Both the position numbers and the translations under genes were made by a program. Below the pieces are notes generated by a model. That model saw only the letters and a list, made by a program, of their open reading frames with translations, did not search any database and was not told the origin of the DNA. Positions 29,630 to 63,068 of a stretch of 64,000 bases of DNA are shown piece after piece (position 1 is the first letter of the stretch; every line of letters begins with the position of its first letter). The DNA is from Amoebidium appalachense. Taxonomy: Eukaryota > Ichthyosporea. Location of the stretch: assembly GCA_963693365.1 (NCBI GenBank), contig CAVNZM010000001.1, positions 5,704,001 through 5,768,000 on the forward strand. The letters are read 5' to 3'.

Positions 29630-30737
29630 CCATGGGGCGTAGGACTAAATGGCTCTTTAGAACACCTCCGTTCTATAGTCACGATGATGATACCGCCTTG
29701 GGCCAACCAAGCTTGGAGGCCTTGGGGCCAACCGGCTCAACTCTGCACCAAGGCCTCCTATTGTAGGAGGCCTTGCTCTGCACCTGCCAGTTGTCAAAGA
29801 GAACCAGAGCTTGCTGTTCTTGCCAATATAGAGCGGATTGGTCTATGTTTTGTTTGCGCAAACATTTTGGGTGTTTGGTTGGCGTTGATTGGCGCAGAGT
29901 GCACCACTGAGCCACCAATGCGCACTGTTGGACAACCGAGCTGCCGCAAACGCCATCATGCACCGGGTGTCGAACAGGTGTTTCCAAGACCGTCAAATGT
30001 GCACTCTTACTAGAAGCGCCTAGAACCAAACTATCTACATAGCTAATTCACATACGCCATGCATGCATTTTGTAGTAGCGCACGCGCACACGTGTACAAG
30101 TACACGTGACAATAATCAGAATATCGGCAGTAGATGTCGCAAAGCCATGATGCATGCATCATCATGCATATGCATGCGCATGCTCGGAGCAAAGGCGTTT
30201 TCCCAGGCAGAAGAAGCTCGTTCATGCGGATTACGCCATGCTGATTTGGCCAATGTTTCTGCTTTTTGTAGCACACACCGAAGAAATTTACTTGAAACAG
30301 TACAGTTTGTCCACAGAAGCAGTTCTCCCTCTCAGTTTGCATCGTCGACGCTTGTTATGCATGTGGTATATGTAAGTTCCCTTTTGTCACTTGGAAACAC
30401 TCCTGTTAGCAACAGGCGTCATGTAAATTTGCAGGAACTAGAACCCTAACATGCAAGAGGTTTGTATGCCGGAAAAAAAGTCGAAAAACATTGGTCTGTT
30501 GATACCGTATTTTGCCTTACTGTATGCAGCATGCACTTAATAAAATTTGTAGCTGATCATTCCTTTGATAAACAACCAAAACAGCCCTCTGTCTCTGTTT
30601 GATTTCGATTACTTCACATGTTCAGACTGTTCAATTAATACCAGTATTCCTTCACATGTTCAGACTGCCAACTTTTTAAGAAAACAGGAAGTTTTCCTGG
30701 AAACTTGCAAGTCGAAGTTGTGCACCTGAAGTTGAAA
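29630..30737. promoter_or_regulatory. Divergent intergenic region, probable bidirectional promoter
   Basis: About 1.1 kb of complex, non-repetitive sequence separates the unit-3 start exon of the minus-strand gene from the ATG at 30738 of the plus-strand gene. It includes a perfect 12-bp-arm hairpin (29749-29775) and a cluster of TGCATGCA-type palindromes at 30146-30182. A direct repeat of TTCACATGTTCAGACTG lies at 30613-30629 and 30651-30667. It is among the few stretches of this length without long homopolymer runs. Promoter function is inferred from position. Confidence 0.4.
29749..29775. promoter_or_regulatory. Perfect inverted repeat (12-bp arms, 3-nt loop)
   Basis: CAAGGCCTCCTA and TAGGAGGCCTTG are separated by TTG. 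A partial copy of one arm (GGAGGCCTTG) is at 29715-29724. It may be a binding site or a hairpin, with role unknown. Confidence 0.7.
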
Positions 30738-32226
30738 ATGGAGGGGGGTGGAGATGCGAGCAGGAAGAGGAAAAACGACCACTCTTCTGAATCAGAGGGG
30801 AAGAACTCTGACGTTCCGTCGCCAATGAAAGACACGATAACAGATAAAGAGAAACATAAGTTTACTGCAGGGAAACTCGGGGCACACCTTCCGGCAGAAA
30901 CTGGCTCCATTCAGGTGTACATCGACTGCAACTTCATGTCTGCAGAATTCGGCGACCAGCTGATAGCCAAGTTTGGGGGAACGTTTCCCTACACGTTCGT
31001 GGACTTCAAAAAAATGCAAGGAGCTCGGCATCACTCTGGGACCTAACGGGGCTCTGATCTTATGTGATCTTCATCACAACAACATGACGCTCGTCAAGCT
31101 GGAGTACCTGGCAAGTTTATGGCCAGGGCACGTGGGTACCCTCGCAGCTGGGGCCCCTGCGCCAGTGGTGGAAGAGTTTCTTTCGCTCAACAACAGCACC
31201 AGGTCTCCGGAGCCTTCCCCCAAGAAGATCTTGCGTCTCGATTCGGGGTCGAGCCAGGAGAAGATCATATATATCACCCTTCTCTTGCCTCTTCTCAGCC
31301 GCTTTAGTTTTTCGCCACCAAGCTGTTGCTACTCTCACACCTGGTCCAGCAATTATAGTGCAATGTAAATACCTCTGAGCTTGGCTAAACAGTTGTTCCG
31401 GGTCAGGTATCATTGAATGGACACTGAACATGATCGTTTTCTTCTAGCTATTCTTTCTGGTGGACGGCATTACCTGACGAGGCTTCTGTTTGCACAGGTA
31501 CCACAAGGCTCTAATGATACGAATGAGCTTCTTCAACACAACATGGACCTTAGCGCGGACGGGGAAACCTACTCGCTGACGGACAGGTAACACTTTGGAA
31601 TACCCACCGTTTCTCTACTCAGGCTGTGCTTTTTAAACTATCCCAATGTCATAAACTTATTATAATCCTACAGTAATTATACCTCAAGGAAGTTTCTCAG
31701 CTACGCACTTCTCCCCCTCCTCCCTCCCCCTCTCTCTCCCCCCCCCCCCCCCCCCCCCCCCATATAATCTCTGTTTACACACGTGTCACACATTCACGCA
31801 CACACACTGAGTGCGGCACACACAAACACAGTCACATGCGCGCACACACACACACATATACACACATGTACACTCACACACACATACACACGCGCGGCGC
31901 ATGTCATACACACACCCCGTGTACACGTGTACACACACACACACACACATGCACCCATGCACATGCACAGTGTCACACCCACCCACACACTCTCTCTCTG
32001 GGTTGCCGAACACCAGTGTCAACTTTAACAGTGACCTACTTTTTGACGGAGGCAGTAATGAAAAATTGCATCTGGATATTAATAAGCGGGTGAGGAGGGT
32101 GGGAAATAAGTTAAAAGATGTGTGTGCATTCTTACTACTGAGATATATGCATATAAATGGACTCTCTCTCTCTCTGTCTCTCTCTCGACTCTCCCTCTCC
32201 CTCTCCCTCCCCCTCAGTCTCCCTCT

Positions 32227-32283
<57 letters not shown>

Positions 32284-32299
32284 CCCCCCCCCCCCTCTC

Positions 32300-32351
<52 letters not shown>

Positions 32352-33082
32352 CCTACCCCCGGCTAGTCTTTCTCATCACGCTCCTACTACCCTCCCCCCC
32401 CCCCCCCCCCCCCCCCCCCATTCTTTAATCGCCGTGCGACACAACCTGGCCGCAAACCCACCCTCCTGTCCCCGCATCTAGTCAGGCTAACACCAGCTGT
32501 GCTCTCGTTTCGGCTCCTCACACTTGAACTGTATTTTTGTATGTACAACGACACAGATATCAGCTCTACCTCCTTCCCTGTGATCAAGCCCACCTTCACC
32601 TTCAAAAGCCTCAACTTCTGCCGGGGTTGAATTTTCATTTGCTCCCCCCCCCCCCCCCCCCCCCCCCCTCCCACCCCCCCCCCCCCGTTTTTATTGTGTA
32701 TCCTCGCCGTTCCCTCATCGTGGCACTCTCCGATTGATATCCCTCCTTCCAGTGACATATCTTCTTCCCTACTTCTGGTATGCAGTGTTCCTACCGGTAC
32801 CCACCTCCCAGCCCCTTCCTCGCTTGATATGATGGCTGTTCTTCGGCCATAAATTTCCCATGAGCATACAAACTGCACTCTTACCTGCTCTCATCCGCAG
32901 CCCCCCTTCCTTTGTCGTAAGCCCTCTGGAACCCGACGGCCTGAACCAGTTCTCGGGGCCAGACCTGAGCAAACTCGACGCCCACAATGGCAACACCAAG
33001 TTAGTGGACTGCGGGGCCAGCAGGCAAGCAAGCACGATGGGGTTCGTCCCCCTCCCCCCCCCCCCCTCCTCCCCCCTTCCTC

Positions 33083-33113
<31 letters not shown>

Positions 33114-34487
33114 ACATACACCCACCCTGTCACAGAAAGGGTTTGTGCCGGAAAAATGAGGGTTTTCACTCGGATGTCTCCCTAAACTCTAGAAACGGGC
33201 ACAAGATGTATCGGCAGATATAATATTAATATTCCCCTTGATGGTTCTTTTTCATTTGCCCTGTTCGAGACTGGAATCAAACGTGCTCTGCTAGACGTCT
33301 ACCATAAGCCACGAAGCCTAGTAGGTTGCACTTGCCATCAACAATACCCCCCCCCCCCCCCCTCCCCCCCCCCTCCCCCCCCCCCCCCCCCCCCCCCCAA
33401 AAAAGGCCCCCCTGAGCCCTCCCCTGCACTGTAATAGCGACTACCATGGTTTCCAGATTTGTGACCCTATCTGCGCGATTCATGATATCCTGTTGGCTAC
33501 CCATGATGCAAAAACTTGTTTGGGAAAAACAACTAAAACTCATACAACTAAAGGCTTACAAAATAAACCCAAACCCCGGTAAACCGTTCTGTATCTTCCT
33601 ATCCCCAAATCTTGGTTTCTGTGCACCTATCACATTGTACCATCCCAAGCACCCAATCTTCACCCATAAGCCCACAACCGGATGATCAACCCACACAGAA
33701 CCTCGGGGGTGCATCTGCATGACCCGGCTGATCTCGTTGAATCTGGAGACTCAGACCGGCAGTGGGTTCGTGCTCCCCATTCACTTTTGCCCCCCCCCCC
33801 CCCCCCCCCCTCAAAAAAAAAAAAAAAAAAAAAAAAACGGGCTACCTAACAAACACAAAAAAGCTGCACACCGTGACACACACACACACAGGAACACACA
33901 CACACACAGGCACGCACACTCGCTCCCCCCCCCCCCCCCCCCCCACCCCCCCCACCACACACACACACACAAACACGGAGAGAGAGAGAGAGCCTCGGAG
34001 AGTGAGGCGCACAACTGTTACACGCACACACAGGCACACACACACACACAGGCACACACACACAGAGACACGCGGTCACACACAAACACACACGTGCACA
34101 CACACACACACACACACCGTCATTGCACGTATACAAGTCTGTGACAGTCACACACACCATACTGCACACACGTTTTGCGATTCCATGCAATCAACTCGAG
34201 CACACAAAACATGTTACAAGCGCTCACATCGTCACACCAAGCACACATGTACAAGGGCTTATGCTCGGCCATGTAGAATAAGAGTCATACCCTATGATGT
34301 GTCATAATGCCTAGCTCGTACGACAACGTATAAATGGTATATGGTAATGCCCTATCATCATATCCCAATGTGTTCTCAACTGGTGGGCCACTGCAGGCTT
34401 GAAACAGAAGCAGCTATTGACAACGTCGACACCGAAAAAACTGACAAGGATACGGAGGAGGGCAATCGCAACACGAAGAAGGATTAG
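30738..34487 (+). CDS. Six-exon gene of unknown function, with an A7 frameshift in exon 1
   Basis: Exons are 30738-31114, 31448-31586, 32557-32625, 32901-33041, 33699-33761 and 34397-34487 (stop TAG 34485-34487). All junction phases agree. The product is about 290 residues. It has a charged N-terminus with an RKRKND nuclear-localisation-like patch, then a globular part ([34 protein letters not shown]) and an acidic/basic C-terminal tail rich in Asp, Glu and Lys. Exon 1 reads through only if the A7 run at 31008-31014 has six bases. As given it reaches a stop within 12 codons. I do not recognise the family. The LYLLPC strand faintly recalls SPOC-type domains, but this is not a call. The first donor is ambiguous (GTTTAT at 31115 or a later GTACCC). 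Confidence 0.6.
31738..31990. repeat. C run and (CA)n-rich intronic tract
   Basis: A poly-C tract at 31739-31760 and interrupted CA repeats fill the intron that follows the exon ending at 31586. Confidence 0.85.
32160..32425. repeat. (CT)n microsatellite with poly-C runs
   Basis: Two long CT blocks (about 32230-32280 and 32303-32350) are separated by C runs and followed by another C run at 32393-32419. It is intronic in the plus-strand gene. Confidence 0.9.
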
Positions 34488-34979
34488 GACAAAGAGGCGC
34501 TGGCATTGCCTATTTGTACTTTCCAGTTGCGTTTTCCATTTCCATTTTCCAGTTCCGTTTTCCATTCCCATTTTTCAGTTGTATATATCTCTTTAAACAT
34601 CTAGAGTTGCATTATGATAAGACAGTAAATACAAATATTTTCACTCGACATTTTATGTATGCCTTAGGCAATTACATCACAATGCAGAGAGTACTATTTT
34701 CTATCACCACCAGCACCATACAAAAGGTTTTGTTGTTTCACCACATTCATTCTAAATATCCGAAAACATTTAGGTAGCTCATTCAGGTACTGCACGCCAA
34801 AACCATTACGTCTTACAATATGAAATGATTACACTGTGAAAGCACGCTAAATACGCATGTGATACCGCATGGTCATTCGATATTACGCAATCAAAAACTA
34901 AAATGATCAGTTATCTCATTGAAGTTTTCAAATAAACTGCCGTGGGGTTCCTTCATACAGAGCACAAAGCTGAATGACA
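34488..34979. other. Convergent intergenic region
   Basis: About 490 bp separate the stop of the plus-strand gene from the putative stop of the minus-strand kinase. The sequence is A/T rich and complex. It has a short tandem of TTCCATTTCC/TTCCAGTTCC units at 34527-34577. It should contain both 3' ends, but I could not place polyadenylation signals with confidence. Confidence 0.4.
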
Positions 34980-55276
<20,297 letters not shown>

Positions 55277-57038
55277 TCTTGCAACGGGTTCACTTTGGCC
55301 CCCGACGAACGACTACACTAAACGCCAGAAAATGGGTATAAGGTAGAACTTCGCGACTATGCAAATACTGCTGCTACAGATCTCTTCTCTAGGGGTCATC
55401 CCCTTCTGTGGGACTTGAAACTAACGCCCACGAACGAACAAAAGAGGCCTTTCCTGAGAGAGAGGAACTTTTGCCACCGTTGCATATCATTTGGTGACGG
55501 TCGGTCGCCTCGGTCAGATAGATCTACAATAAAACGTGAAACCAATCAAATGAGACCATCATGCACCACATAAGGTAAATCAATAGATCGCTATCAATCC
55601 AATCATCATGCGCCACAGATACACAGCCTGCATGCCAATGTAACCCTCGGACAGTCATCGTGTCATTCAAAGTGACTGTCGCCCAGTGCAGGTGCACCAA
55701 CGTGGATTCTCAGTGCCCCCTCGACAAACCGAAGGGGGAGGGGGGAAAGGTGGGGGGAATGTGAGAATATGTGGAGCATACGACAGGGGGCAGACTGCGA
55801 TCCTGTATTTGTCCCTAATGACGTGCCTGCACGCCATGGGTCAACGCCGACTTATAGAGCAACACGTTGAACCCATACTGAGCAAATAAATGCGTGCTCC
55901 TGACTAAGAAGTGTGTGCAATCAGCATTTCAATGTCTTATGTTTACAAACCTACCTAGCTCAAATGCATCATAACATATAGCATAAAAGTTCTGCACGCC
56001 TTATACAGCAAAGTGGGGTAAAACCCTTGCGCCCAACCTCAAAGTTTGCCGGGCAAATTTCTCTACACCAACCCCACCATTGCACATTACCTGCAATTCA
56101 TGTACACTCATAAGCCCCTCCCGCCTCCCCTCTCCCCCCCTCCCCTCCCCCCCCCAGGTCCCCTCCCCCCCCCCCCCCCCCCCCCCCACCACCACCACCA
56201 CCACCACCACCACCACACACACACACACACACACACACAAACGCACGCACACGCACACACACGCACATACACCCACATACCACCCACACACGCCCCAGCA
56301 CCAAAACCCCCCTCACATGTATTCCTTGTCACTGTCTCCAAAGGGTGGCGGTGGGACGTGTTGATTGGCTGCCATCTCGGGCCTGCGCCCACTGTGAGTG
56401 ATGACGTCAAAATGATGTCACAGCACCTGCTCCACAATAATGGTCCTGCGGGCACCAGCGGTCAGCTGGCACCCATGTTATCCTCCCCAGCCCCCATCAC
56501 CTCCCCCCCCCCCCCCCCCCCCCCCACACCCCCCCCACACACACACACACAAAAATAATAATAATAATAAAAGCATTTCCCATCATAGAGCAGGTCCGGA
56601 CATGAAACACAACCCACAGAATGTTCGTCATACCCCTTTTTTGCCCCACACCCAACCATCCACCCATACGAGGCCGAATAGCTAAACATGAGCACACACG
56701 CGCAAATACAGTGCACATCATATATAACAGTTGGACGCACACATGTGCGCCTGGGAACGTGCAACACACCCACACGTGCACACACAGAGACATGCACATA
56801 CACACCATACATTCACACACAAACACACGACGACGACATTTTGTCAATATCAGCATATGTAAGCAAACTTCGTAAATACAAGGGCCACACCTACGCTACC
56901 TAACACGACGGCGAAAGGCTAAGCGGTGGCTAATTGGAAAGGGGGAAAGATCGGGGAGAAAGGGAGTGGCGAGGGGCGGGGAGGAGGGGGGTTTGGCTGG
57001 GGGAGGGGGTGGGGAGGAGGGGGGGGGGGGGTATATTC
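55277..57038. other. Region between the kinase and the transporter genes
   Basis: It contains the kinase 5' flank, a possible upstream first exon (listed separately), C runs with (ACC)n and (CA)n at 56160-56260, and an (AAT)n at 56554-56570. The stretch 55300-56030 is complex and free of long homopolymers, and could hold the kinase promoter. Confidence 0.4.
56317..56375 (-). other. Candidate first coding exon of the kinase gene
   Basis: On the minus strand an ATG at 56375 opens 19 codons (start MAANQHVPPPPFGDSD), ending at a strong GTGAGG donor. It leaves two bases over. The exon at 55276 could accept one base after an AG just upstream of its ATG, which would add a short Pro-rich N-terminus. 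Equally it may be a 5'-UTR feature or noise. Confidence 0.3.
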
Positions 57039-58251
57039 TTACGCAGGTTTTACGATGCAATCACGGGGATATGTCTTGTGCAGCAGCGAGTAGGCACAAA
57101 GACATAGGGCCCAAGGCACCACGGAGGTATACAGCAGGGCACGGCCAAGCGCACTGGCGTTGGCGGGGGACGGGCCAGACACACTGGGGTCATAGCTGTG
57201 TGTGTGTGTGTTTGGAGAGGAAAAGGGGGGTGGGGGAGAGGGGGGGGGGGAATGGGGGGGGGGGGAGGAAGGGGGGGATGGGGGGGAATGGGGGGGGAAT
57301 GGGGGGGGGGGGGGAGGAAGGGGGGGATGGGAGGTGGAGCAATGATGGGAAAGCGGAGAGGCTAAGAGGATTGGAAACAGGGTTACTCTGCTATATACGA
57401 TAACAACAAATAAAAGAGAATATCCCTGCCACAAGCAGGACATGGAAAGCACACCAGGCAGTAAAGACTAATGGGATATGCACCGCACGGTCGGATCAAG
57501 GGAGGATTAGGTCATGCAGACACTGGCAAGAAAGAACATCGTGAAAGATGAAAGTGATAGGTGGTGAAGCGGTGATGGGAGGGGTGGCCGCTGCAGGGGA
57601 GGGGCGCCAGGGGGGAAGGGGGGGGGGGGGAGGGGGGGGGGTTTAGGGGGGGAGTGGGGGCTGCCGACAGAACAAAGAGACACCACAGAACAAAGAGACA
57701 CCCTTAAAACTGGAGAGGCGCGGGGCGGGAGGGGGGGGGGGGGAGGGGAGACAAACCCAACATATGTTGGCGGGAGGGGCGGGGGGAGGGGGGGGGGGGA
57801 GGGGGAGGGAGACAAACCCAAACATATGTTGTGCAAGGTATCCAGCCAGGGGGGCAGCACATGCCGCTATGCCGCCCTCCAGTGCACGGTCAAAGGCAAA
57901 CACACTGGCACGGTGGTGGGCAGGCACAATGTCGCTAAAGACGATGGTGTTGATGGGTGCACACCACGACACACACACACCCATGACGAGTAGACCAAAA
58001 AACAAAGAGATAAAATGACCGTGGGGAAGAAGACCAAAAACGACAGAGCCCAGGGGTAGGCCAAGGAGAATGGAGGTTTGACCCACACACAGGGGGCCGT
58101 GAAGGGGATAGCGGGTGGAGAAATGGTCGGCCAGGCGGCCACCAAGCACAGAGCCGATGGCGGCACCCACAGCAAAGATAGCACACAGTGTGGATGCTTG
58201 AACGTTGCTGAGGCCCTGGGGGTGAATGAGGAGGGAAAGATGTGTGTGTGT

Positions 58252-58284
<33 letters not shown>

Positions 58285-58781
58285 GGGTGGGGGGAGAGGG
58301 GGGGGGGGGGGGGGGGGGACGAAGAGGAAAATGAAGGAAAGGATTCGTGAGGGTTTAAAGGAGTGGAAGGGAAAGGTGAGAGCTTTTTTTTGTTTTTTGT
58401 TTTCTTGTTTTTTTGGGAGGCGGGGGGGGATGGGGGGGGGGGATGACAACGAAGTCAATAAACACCAATATTTGATTCATAATTCTGCCCATCTACGATT
58501 GAACTTCAATTGTTGGGTCCCACTGTCCCCGCCCGCAACCAACCCACGTCGCACACCAAACACCGACACCAACCAACATCGACCACCCTCTCCCCCCTAT
58601 ATAAACACAACCCGAACCTTCAACCCCCCCTCCCCCACTTAACCCCCCCTCCCCCCCCCCCACACACACACACAACCTTCCTTCCTCCCCCCCCCCCCTC
58701 TATCCCCACAGACACGCACCACCCACCTACCCAAACACATACACAAACACACACACAGACACACACACGTACACACACACA

Positions 58782-58828
<47 letters not shown>

Positions 58829-59902
58829 GCACACTCGCCCCCCACCACACACACACCCATCTCTCTCTCTCCCCCCTCCCCCCCCCCCCCCCCCCACACC
58901 ACCACCACCACCACCCGCCTCCCCCCCCCCCCCCCTCTCCCCCCCCCCCCCCCCCCCCACACACACACACAAACACACCTGAGCCAGCAGCCACATGGTC
59001 ATGAATGCAAATGCATTCCACGGCATGGACCCCAGGCAACCCTGCACCACCAGCAGCTGAAACGTCCTCACCCCCCCCACCGACTGCACTGTGTCACGTG
59101 CAACTTCAAGCAGCCCAGGTCGATCCTGAGAAAAGAAAATGAGAACAAGAAAATAAGGAAACAAAGAGGGAATGTTCATGGATTCAAAATATTTGAGATT
59201 CAATGAGAAGATCGAAGTGTGTGGCTACAGACGCAGAGAGGGCGGCTGATAGATATGTGGGTTTTTGGCATTGGAGAGGGGGGGGGAGGCGGGAGACCCC
59301 GGGGGGGGGGGGGGGGGGGGGGGGAGAGAGAGGGGGGGGGGGGAGAGAGGGAGGGGCGTGATGAATGAATGGATGTATGGCTAGCTATTGGGTTAAACAT
59401 AAGCATGACTGATTGCCAAAATTGAAGTCAGACAACTAAGTTAGGCGCAGAGTCCCTCAAGATGTGACCACTTGAAGGGGGTTAGAAGGGGGCCGCTAAC
59501 ACTGTGTTTTAATGCGATTAATTTCTCTTTTCTTTTTTCTTTTTTTTTTTTTTTGGGGGGGGGGGGGGGGAGGGGAGGGGGGAAGGGGGGAGGGAGGGGA
59601 GGGGGGGGGGGGGGGGGGGAGGGGGGTTGGATACCTCGGAGCCCAGGTGTGCAGCCTTCTGGTTAGCAGGCAGATCCTTTGGGTCCCACCCATAGTAGCG
59701 CACCACGGCAGCCATGGCTATGCACACACCCCCCAGGCAGAGAAACACAAAGCGCCACCCTGCCAGCCCCCACACCGTGTAGCCTGTACAGGTTGGGAGG
59801 TGTCAGGGGGGCATGAGGGGGGCATGAGGGGGCCCCCCGGGGGGGGGGGGGGGGGGGGGAGGGGGGAGGGGGGGAAAGGGGGATGTGGGGGGGGGGGGGG
59901 GG

Positions 59903-59939
<37 letters not shown>

Positions 59940-60408
59940 GGGGGAGGGGGGAGGGGGAGATTGCAGGGAAGGGAGGTCAGAGGATAAGGCTGACTTGACT
60001 GTAGAACCGGCCATGGGGATGGGGGGGGGAGAAGGGGGGGAGGGGGGGGTTGGATTGGGGGGGGGGGGGGGGTTTAGGTGGAAGGGACGGGGGGAATAGT
60101 CAACAACCACCTTCTATTTACTCATGAAAGTAGAAGAAGCAATGGTATAAATACTTGCATTCTTGTGTCTATGTGTCTTTACGGCCAACATCACAGACAT
60201 AAAGGTGTTGGTTGCAGGTGTAGAGGTGTCTCTGTGTGTGGTAAAAAGGGGTTGGCGTACTTGAGACGGTGGTAGCGAAGAACCCACCGGCAATAGACCC
60301 CACCCCCGTGACCAAATTGTACATTCCAAAGGCAGCCCCAAGCTGACGGGGTGTGTGCAAGTCCACAAGTACACTCTGCCCAGCAGGCAGGATAAGAGCC
60401 AGGCCTGA

Positions 60409-60444
<36 letters not shown>

Positions 60445-60468
60445 GTCGTGGTGGTGGTGGTGGTGGGG

Positions 60469-60506
<38 letters not shown>

Positions 60507-62205
60507 TTAAAATTATTGCAAAGTACGAAGCACATATCGACGAGTAAAACTCTATGTTGATTTTGCATAGGTCTCACAAAGAGTATGCATCAGAAGTGGA
60601 AGCGATCCCCAAGGGCTGAAGCCCCCCAGGGGGGAGGGGGGGGCGGGAGGGGGGGGAGGGAGGGGGGGGAGGGGGGGGGGGGGGGGGGGGGGGGCGGAGG
60701 GGGGAGAGTGGATGTTAAAACGAATGGGCAAGGATGAGATAGTGAGAACAGGGAGACAGAAAAAAGTATGTGCTAAATGGTATATGGAAGTATGAAACAG
60801 AAAAGGTGCGGAAATGAGAATAGAGTAGAAACGGGAAGGTAGTGGGAGGGGAAAGAGGAGAGGGGAGGGAGGGGGGATAAAAAAAAAGTCATCGAGGTCA
60901 GCATTTCACTGAAGTGGCAGGCCGTAGTTGGCGGCTACAATAGACATCAAACCCCGTCCCGTGAAACAAACAAACCAACAAACCGTGGCACAAACAAACA
61001 AACAAAAAAAAAGGGGAGTGAAAAAAAAGAAGCATGTTCACATTTTGAGAAACGGAAGAAATTACGTACGGCCACCAGTGTCTGCCCAGGCCAAGATGAT
61101 ATATCAGAAGATGGACCAACACGTTGCTCGGGTGGGGGAGGGGGGGGGGGAGGGGGGGAGGGGAAGGGGGGGGGGGGGGGAGGGGGGGGAGGGGGGGAGG
61201 GGGGGGGGGGGCTCGCTTGTGCCTCTCCCATGGTCTTCCATGCGAGGAACACAGGCTTGTAGGAAAGAAACGTGGGGGGAAAGAACGGAGAAGAGGGGAC
61301 ACTAAGGCCAAAACCCCGGAAGTGGACGGAAGAGCTCTAAACAACAAGAAGAAAAAGGCGAATCGCACCGCAAACATTTTTTTTTTTTTTTTTTTTTGGG
61401 GGGGGGGGGGGGGTAGAGAAGAAAACTTAGGCAAAATCCATAAAAGGGCAGCTTCTAAAATCTTTCTTTCTTTTCCCCCCTTCTTAGTATTTCTCTCTTT
61501 CGTTCTTTCCTTTTTTTCTTTTGCGCACACGCCAGAGGGGTTGGGGGAGGGGGGGGGGGAGAAGGGGGGGGGGAACATAACGAGGTACCTACCTATCCCT
61601 GTAGCAGCACGCAGTGCCAAGACCATCCACGCTGCCTGGGCCAAGCCCACGCCCACAGTCAGGGCGCCACAGACCAAACAGGCCACGGCAAGAGCATCCA
61701 CCCTCCCCCTCTGCAGCCCCACCAGCCCCAACAGAAGAGAAGCCCCTGCCTGTGCAAGTTGCTTTGCACACGTCACAGACCCAAGCTGGGCCGCAGACAG
61801 ACCGAAATATGTGCCCACTGGGCCGTATGTCGCGGGGAGGAGAATGTCTACGGCGCGGGTTACGGCACTGGAAAGATCTACGAGCCACACGGTTGCTGTT
61901 TTGCGCGCACTGGGCTGATCAGAAACATCGGAAATGGGCGTGAAGGTGTGTTCGTGTGCCTCCTCAGCTACCATGGACAGTTGCTTTTGAAGGCGTGGAG
62001 GAGTTCTTTCAAGCTTAGGGGTCGCGGGGGGAGTGTTTCCTTTCTTCGTCAGGTCGTCCAGTGAGCCGTAGAGAAGAGTGCCACCCCCCGCACGTACGAG
62101 TATGGGTGTGGAGTCTGCTGACCCGGAGGCGAGCGAGTCTTGACTCCAGCTTGCCCATTCCTGGCTCCAACTGGAGAGAGTGCGCGGGCCCAGTGTGGCC
62201 GCCAT
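57039..62205 (-). CDS. Major facilitator superfamily transporter (plant/algal-type, spinster-like)
   Basis: Six exons join in phase: 61593-62205, 60261-60404, 59635-59783, 58979-59125, 57818-58215 and 57039-57195 (stop TAA). The product is about 535 residues. A cytosolic N-terminal tail of about 110 residues with Ser/Thr-Pro sites precedes the first helices. TGIG joins LALILPAGQSVLVDL across the first intron. After helix 6 comes a loop (VRYYGWDPKDLPA). The second half contains GGRLADHFSTRYP, the MFS helix 8-9 motif, then FSDIVPAHHRASVFAFDRAL and an APLAGYLAQHMFG block that I associate with a plant and green-algal MFS family. The substrate is unknown. It is probably a proton-coupled or facilitative carrier in an internal or plasma membrane. 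The last exon adds a final helix. Confidence 0.9.
60505..60612 (+). repeat. Dispersed G-run-linked repeat, diverged copy 6
   Basis: It follows a G run and contains AAAGTACGAAGCACA, CGACGAGTAAAAC and AGAGTATGCATCAGAAG, weakly matching the family, then G-rich sequence. It lies in the first intron of the transporter gene, antisense. Confidence 0.5.
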
Positions 62206-63068
62206 AGTGCACCTAGTTTTAGTTGATATCTGTTATCTTTGTAAGCAGAAGAGATGGTATCTGCTGCAAACCGTAAACGAAAAAGAAAAACGGTTTTCTT
62301 TTTGACGTGATGCTTAAAAGTATTCGTGTGTTAATGTTGCAAGATGATCTGCTACGGAGGGAGGAGGAAAAAAGTAAAAGGATAGGGTGATAAAAGAGTT
62401 CCCGCTCTTCCTCCAAAAGCTATTAGACTAACCTTGCTGCCTAGCAGAAATGAAGAAAGCGATTGAGATCTTGGCAAGGATCCGTAAAACTTAAAAGAAA
62501 GAAAACTGCGCGAAAAGGGAAGTGGCCCCTGGAGTTCTTTTATGGTATCCATGGTATGCGTCAGCGCCCTATCGGTGGCACGTGCATGCAGCGAGGAACA
62601 GAGAGAAGGGAGGAAGAGCGTGGTATTCCTTCCACGAAAGCCCAAAGCCTAGCCTGGGTCCCTGGGACACTAGGTTGCTTGACAAGTTGATGAGTCCGGA
62701 GCTTTGTGTTTGGCGCCATAAACAAATGGCTTAGCTTTCCTATTGGTTAATCTAAATATTAGAATGCGGCAACACTCCATTACATTCCATGCAGTTTTCT
62801 GGATTTTCATTGGATATAGATCACGCAGTCAGCGAGGCTCCTGCCGCGCCGCCTGCGGCTGGGCTGGGGAGCGAGCTCCTTCAACTTTTGAAACTGTTTC
62901 CCCCCCCCCCCAAAAGGAAGCGAGGGGAACCATGAAGAATAGGATTGGTTGTATGGCGGATAAGGCACAGTCAGAACGTGCCAGTTCACTTGCCTGCCTC
63001 TACAATTGACCCCCACCACCACCCCCATCCACATCAGATTAGACAACCTCGGGTGATTAACGGTGGGC
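62206..63068. other. Upstream region of the transporter gene
   Basis: About 860 bp of complex sequence, without an exon I can support, lie 5' of the transporter ATG. They include a short C run at 62900-62911. The promoter is expected in the first few hundred bases. Confidence 0.4.

Noticed and set aside
60880-61110. Two possible extra exons of the transporter (near 61063-61080 and 60896-60925)
   Set aside because: The exon ending at 61593 joins directly and in phase to the one at 60404, giving the uninterrupted helix TGIG-LALILPAG. The candidates are not needed.
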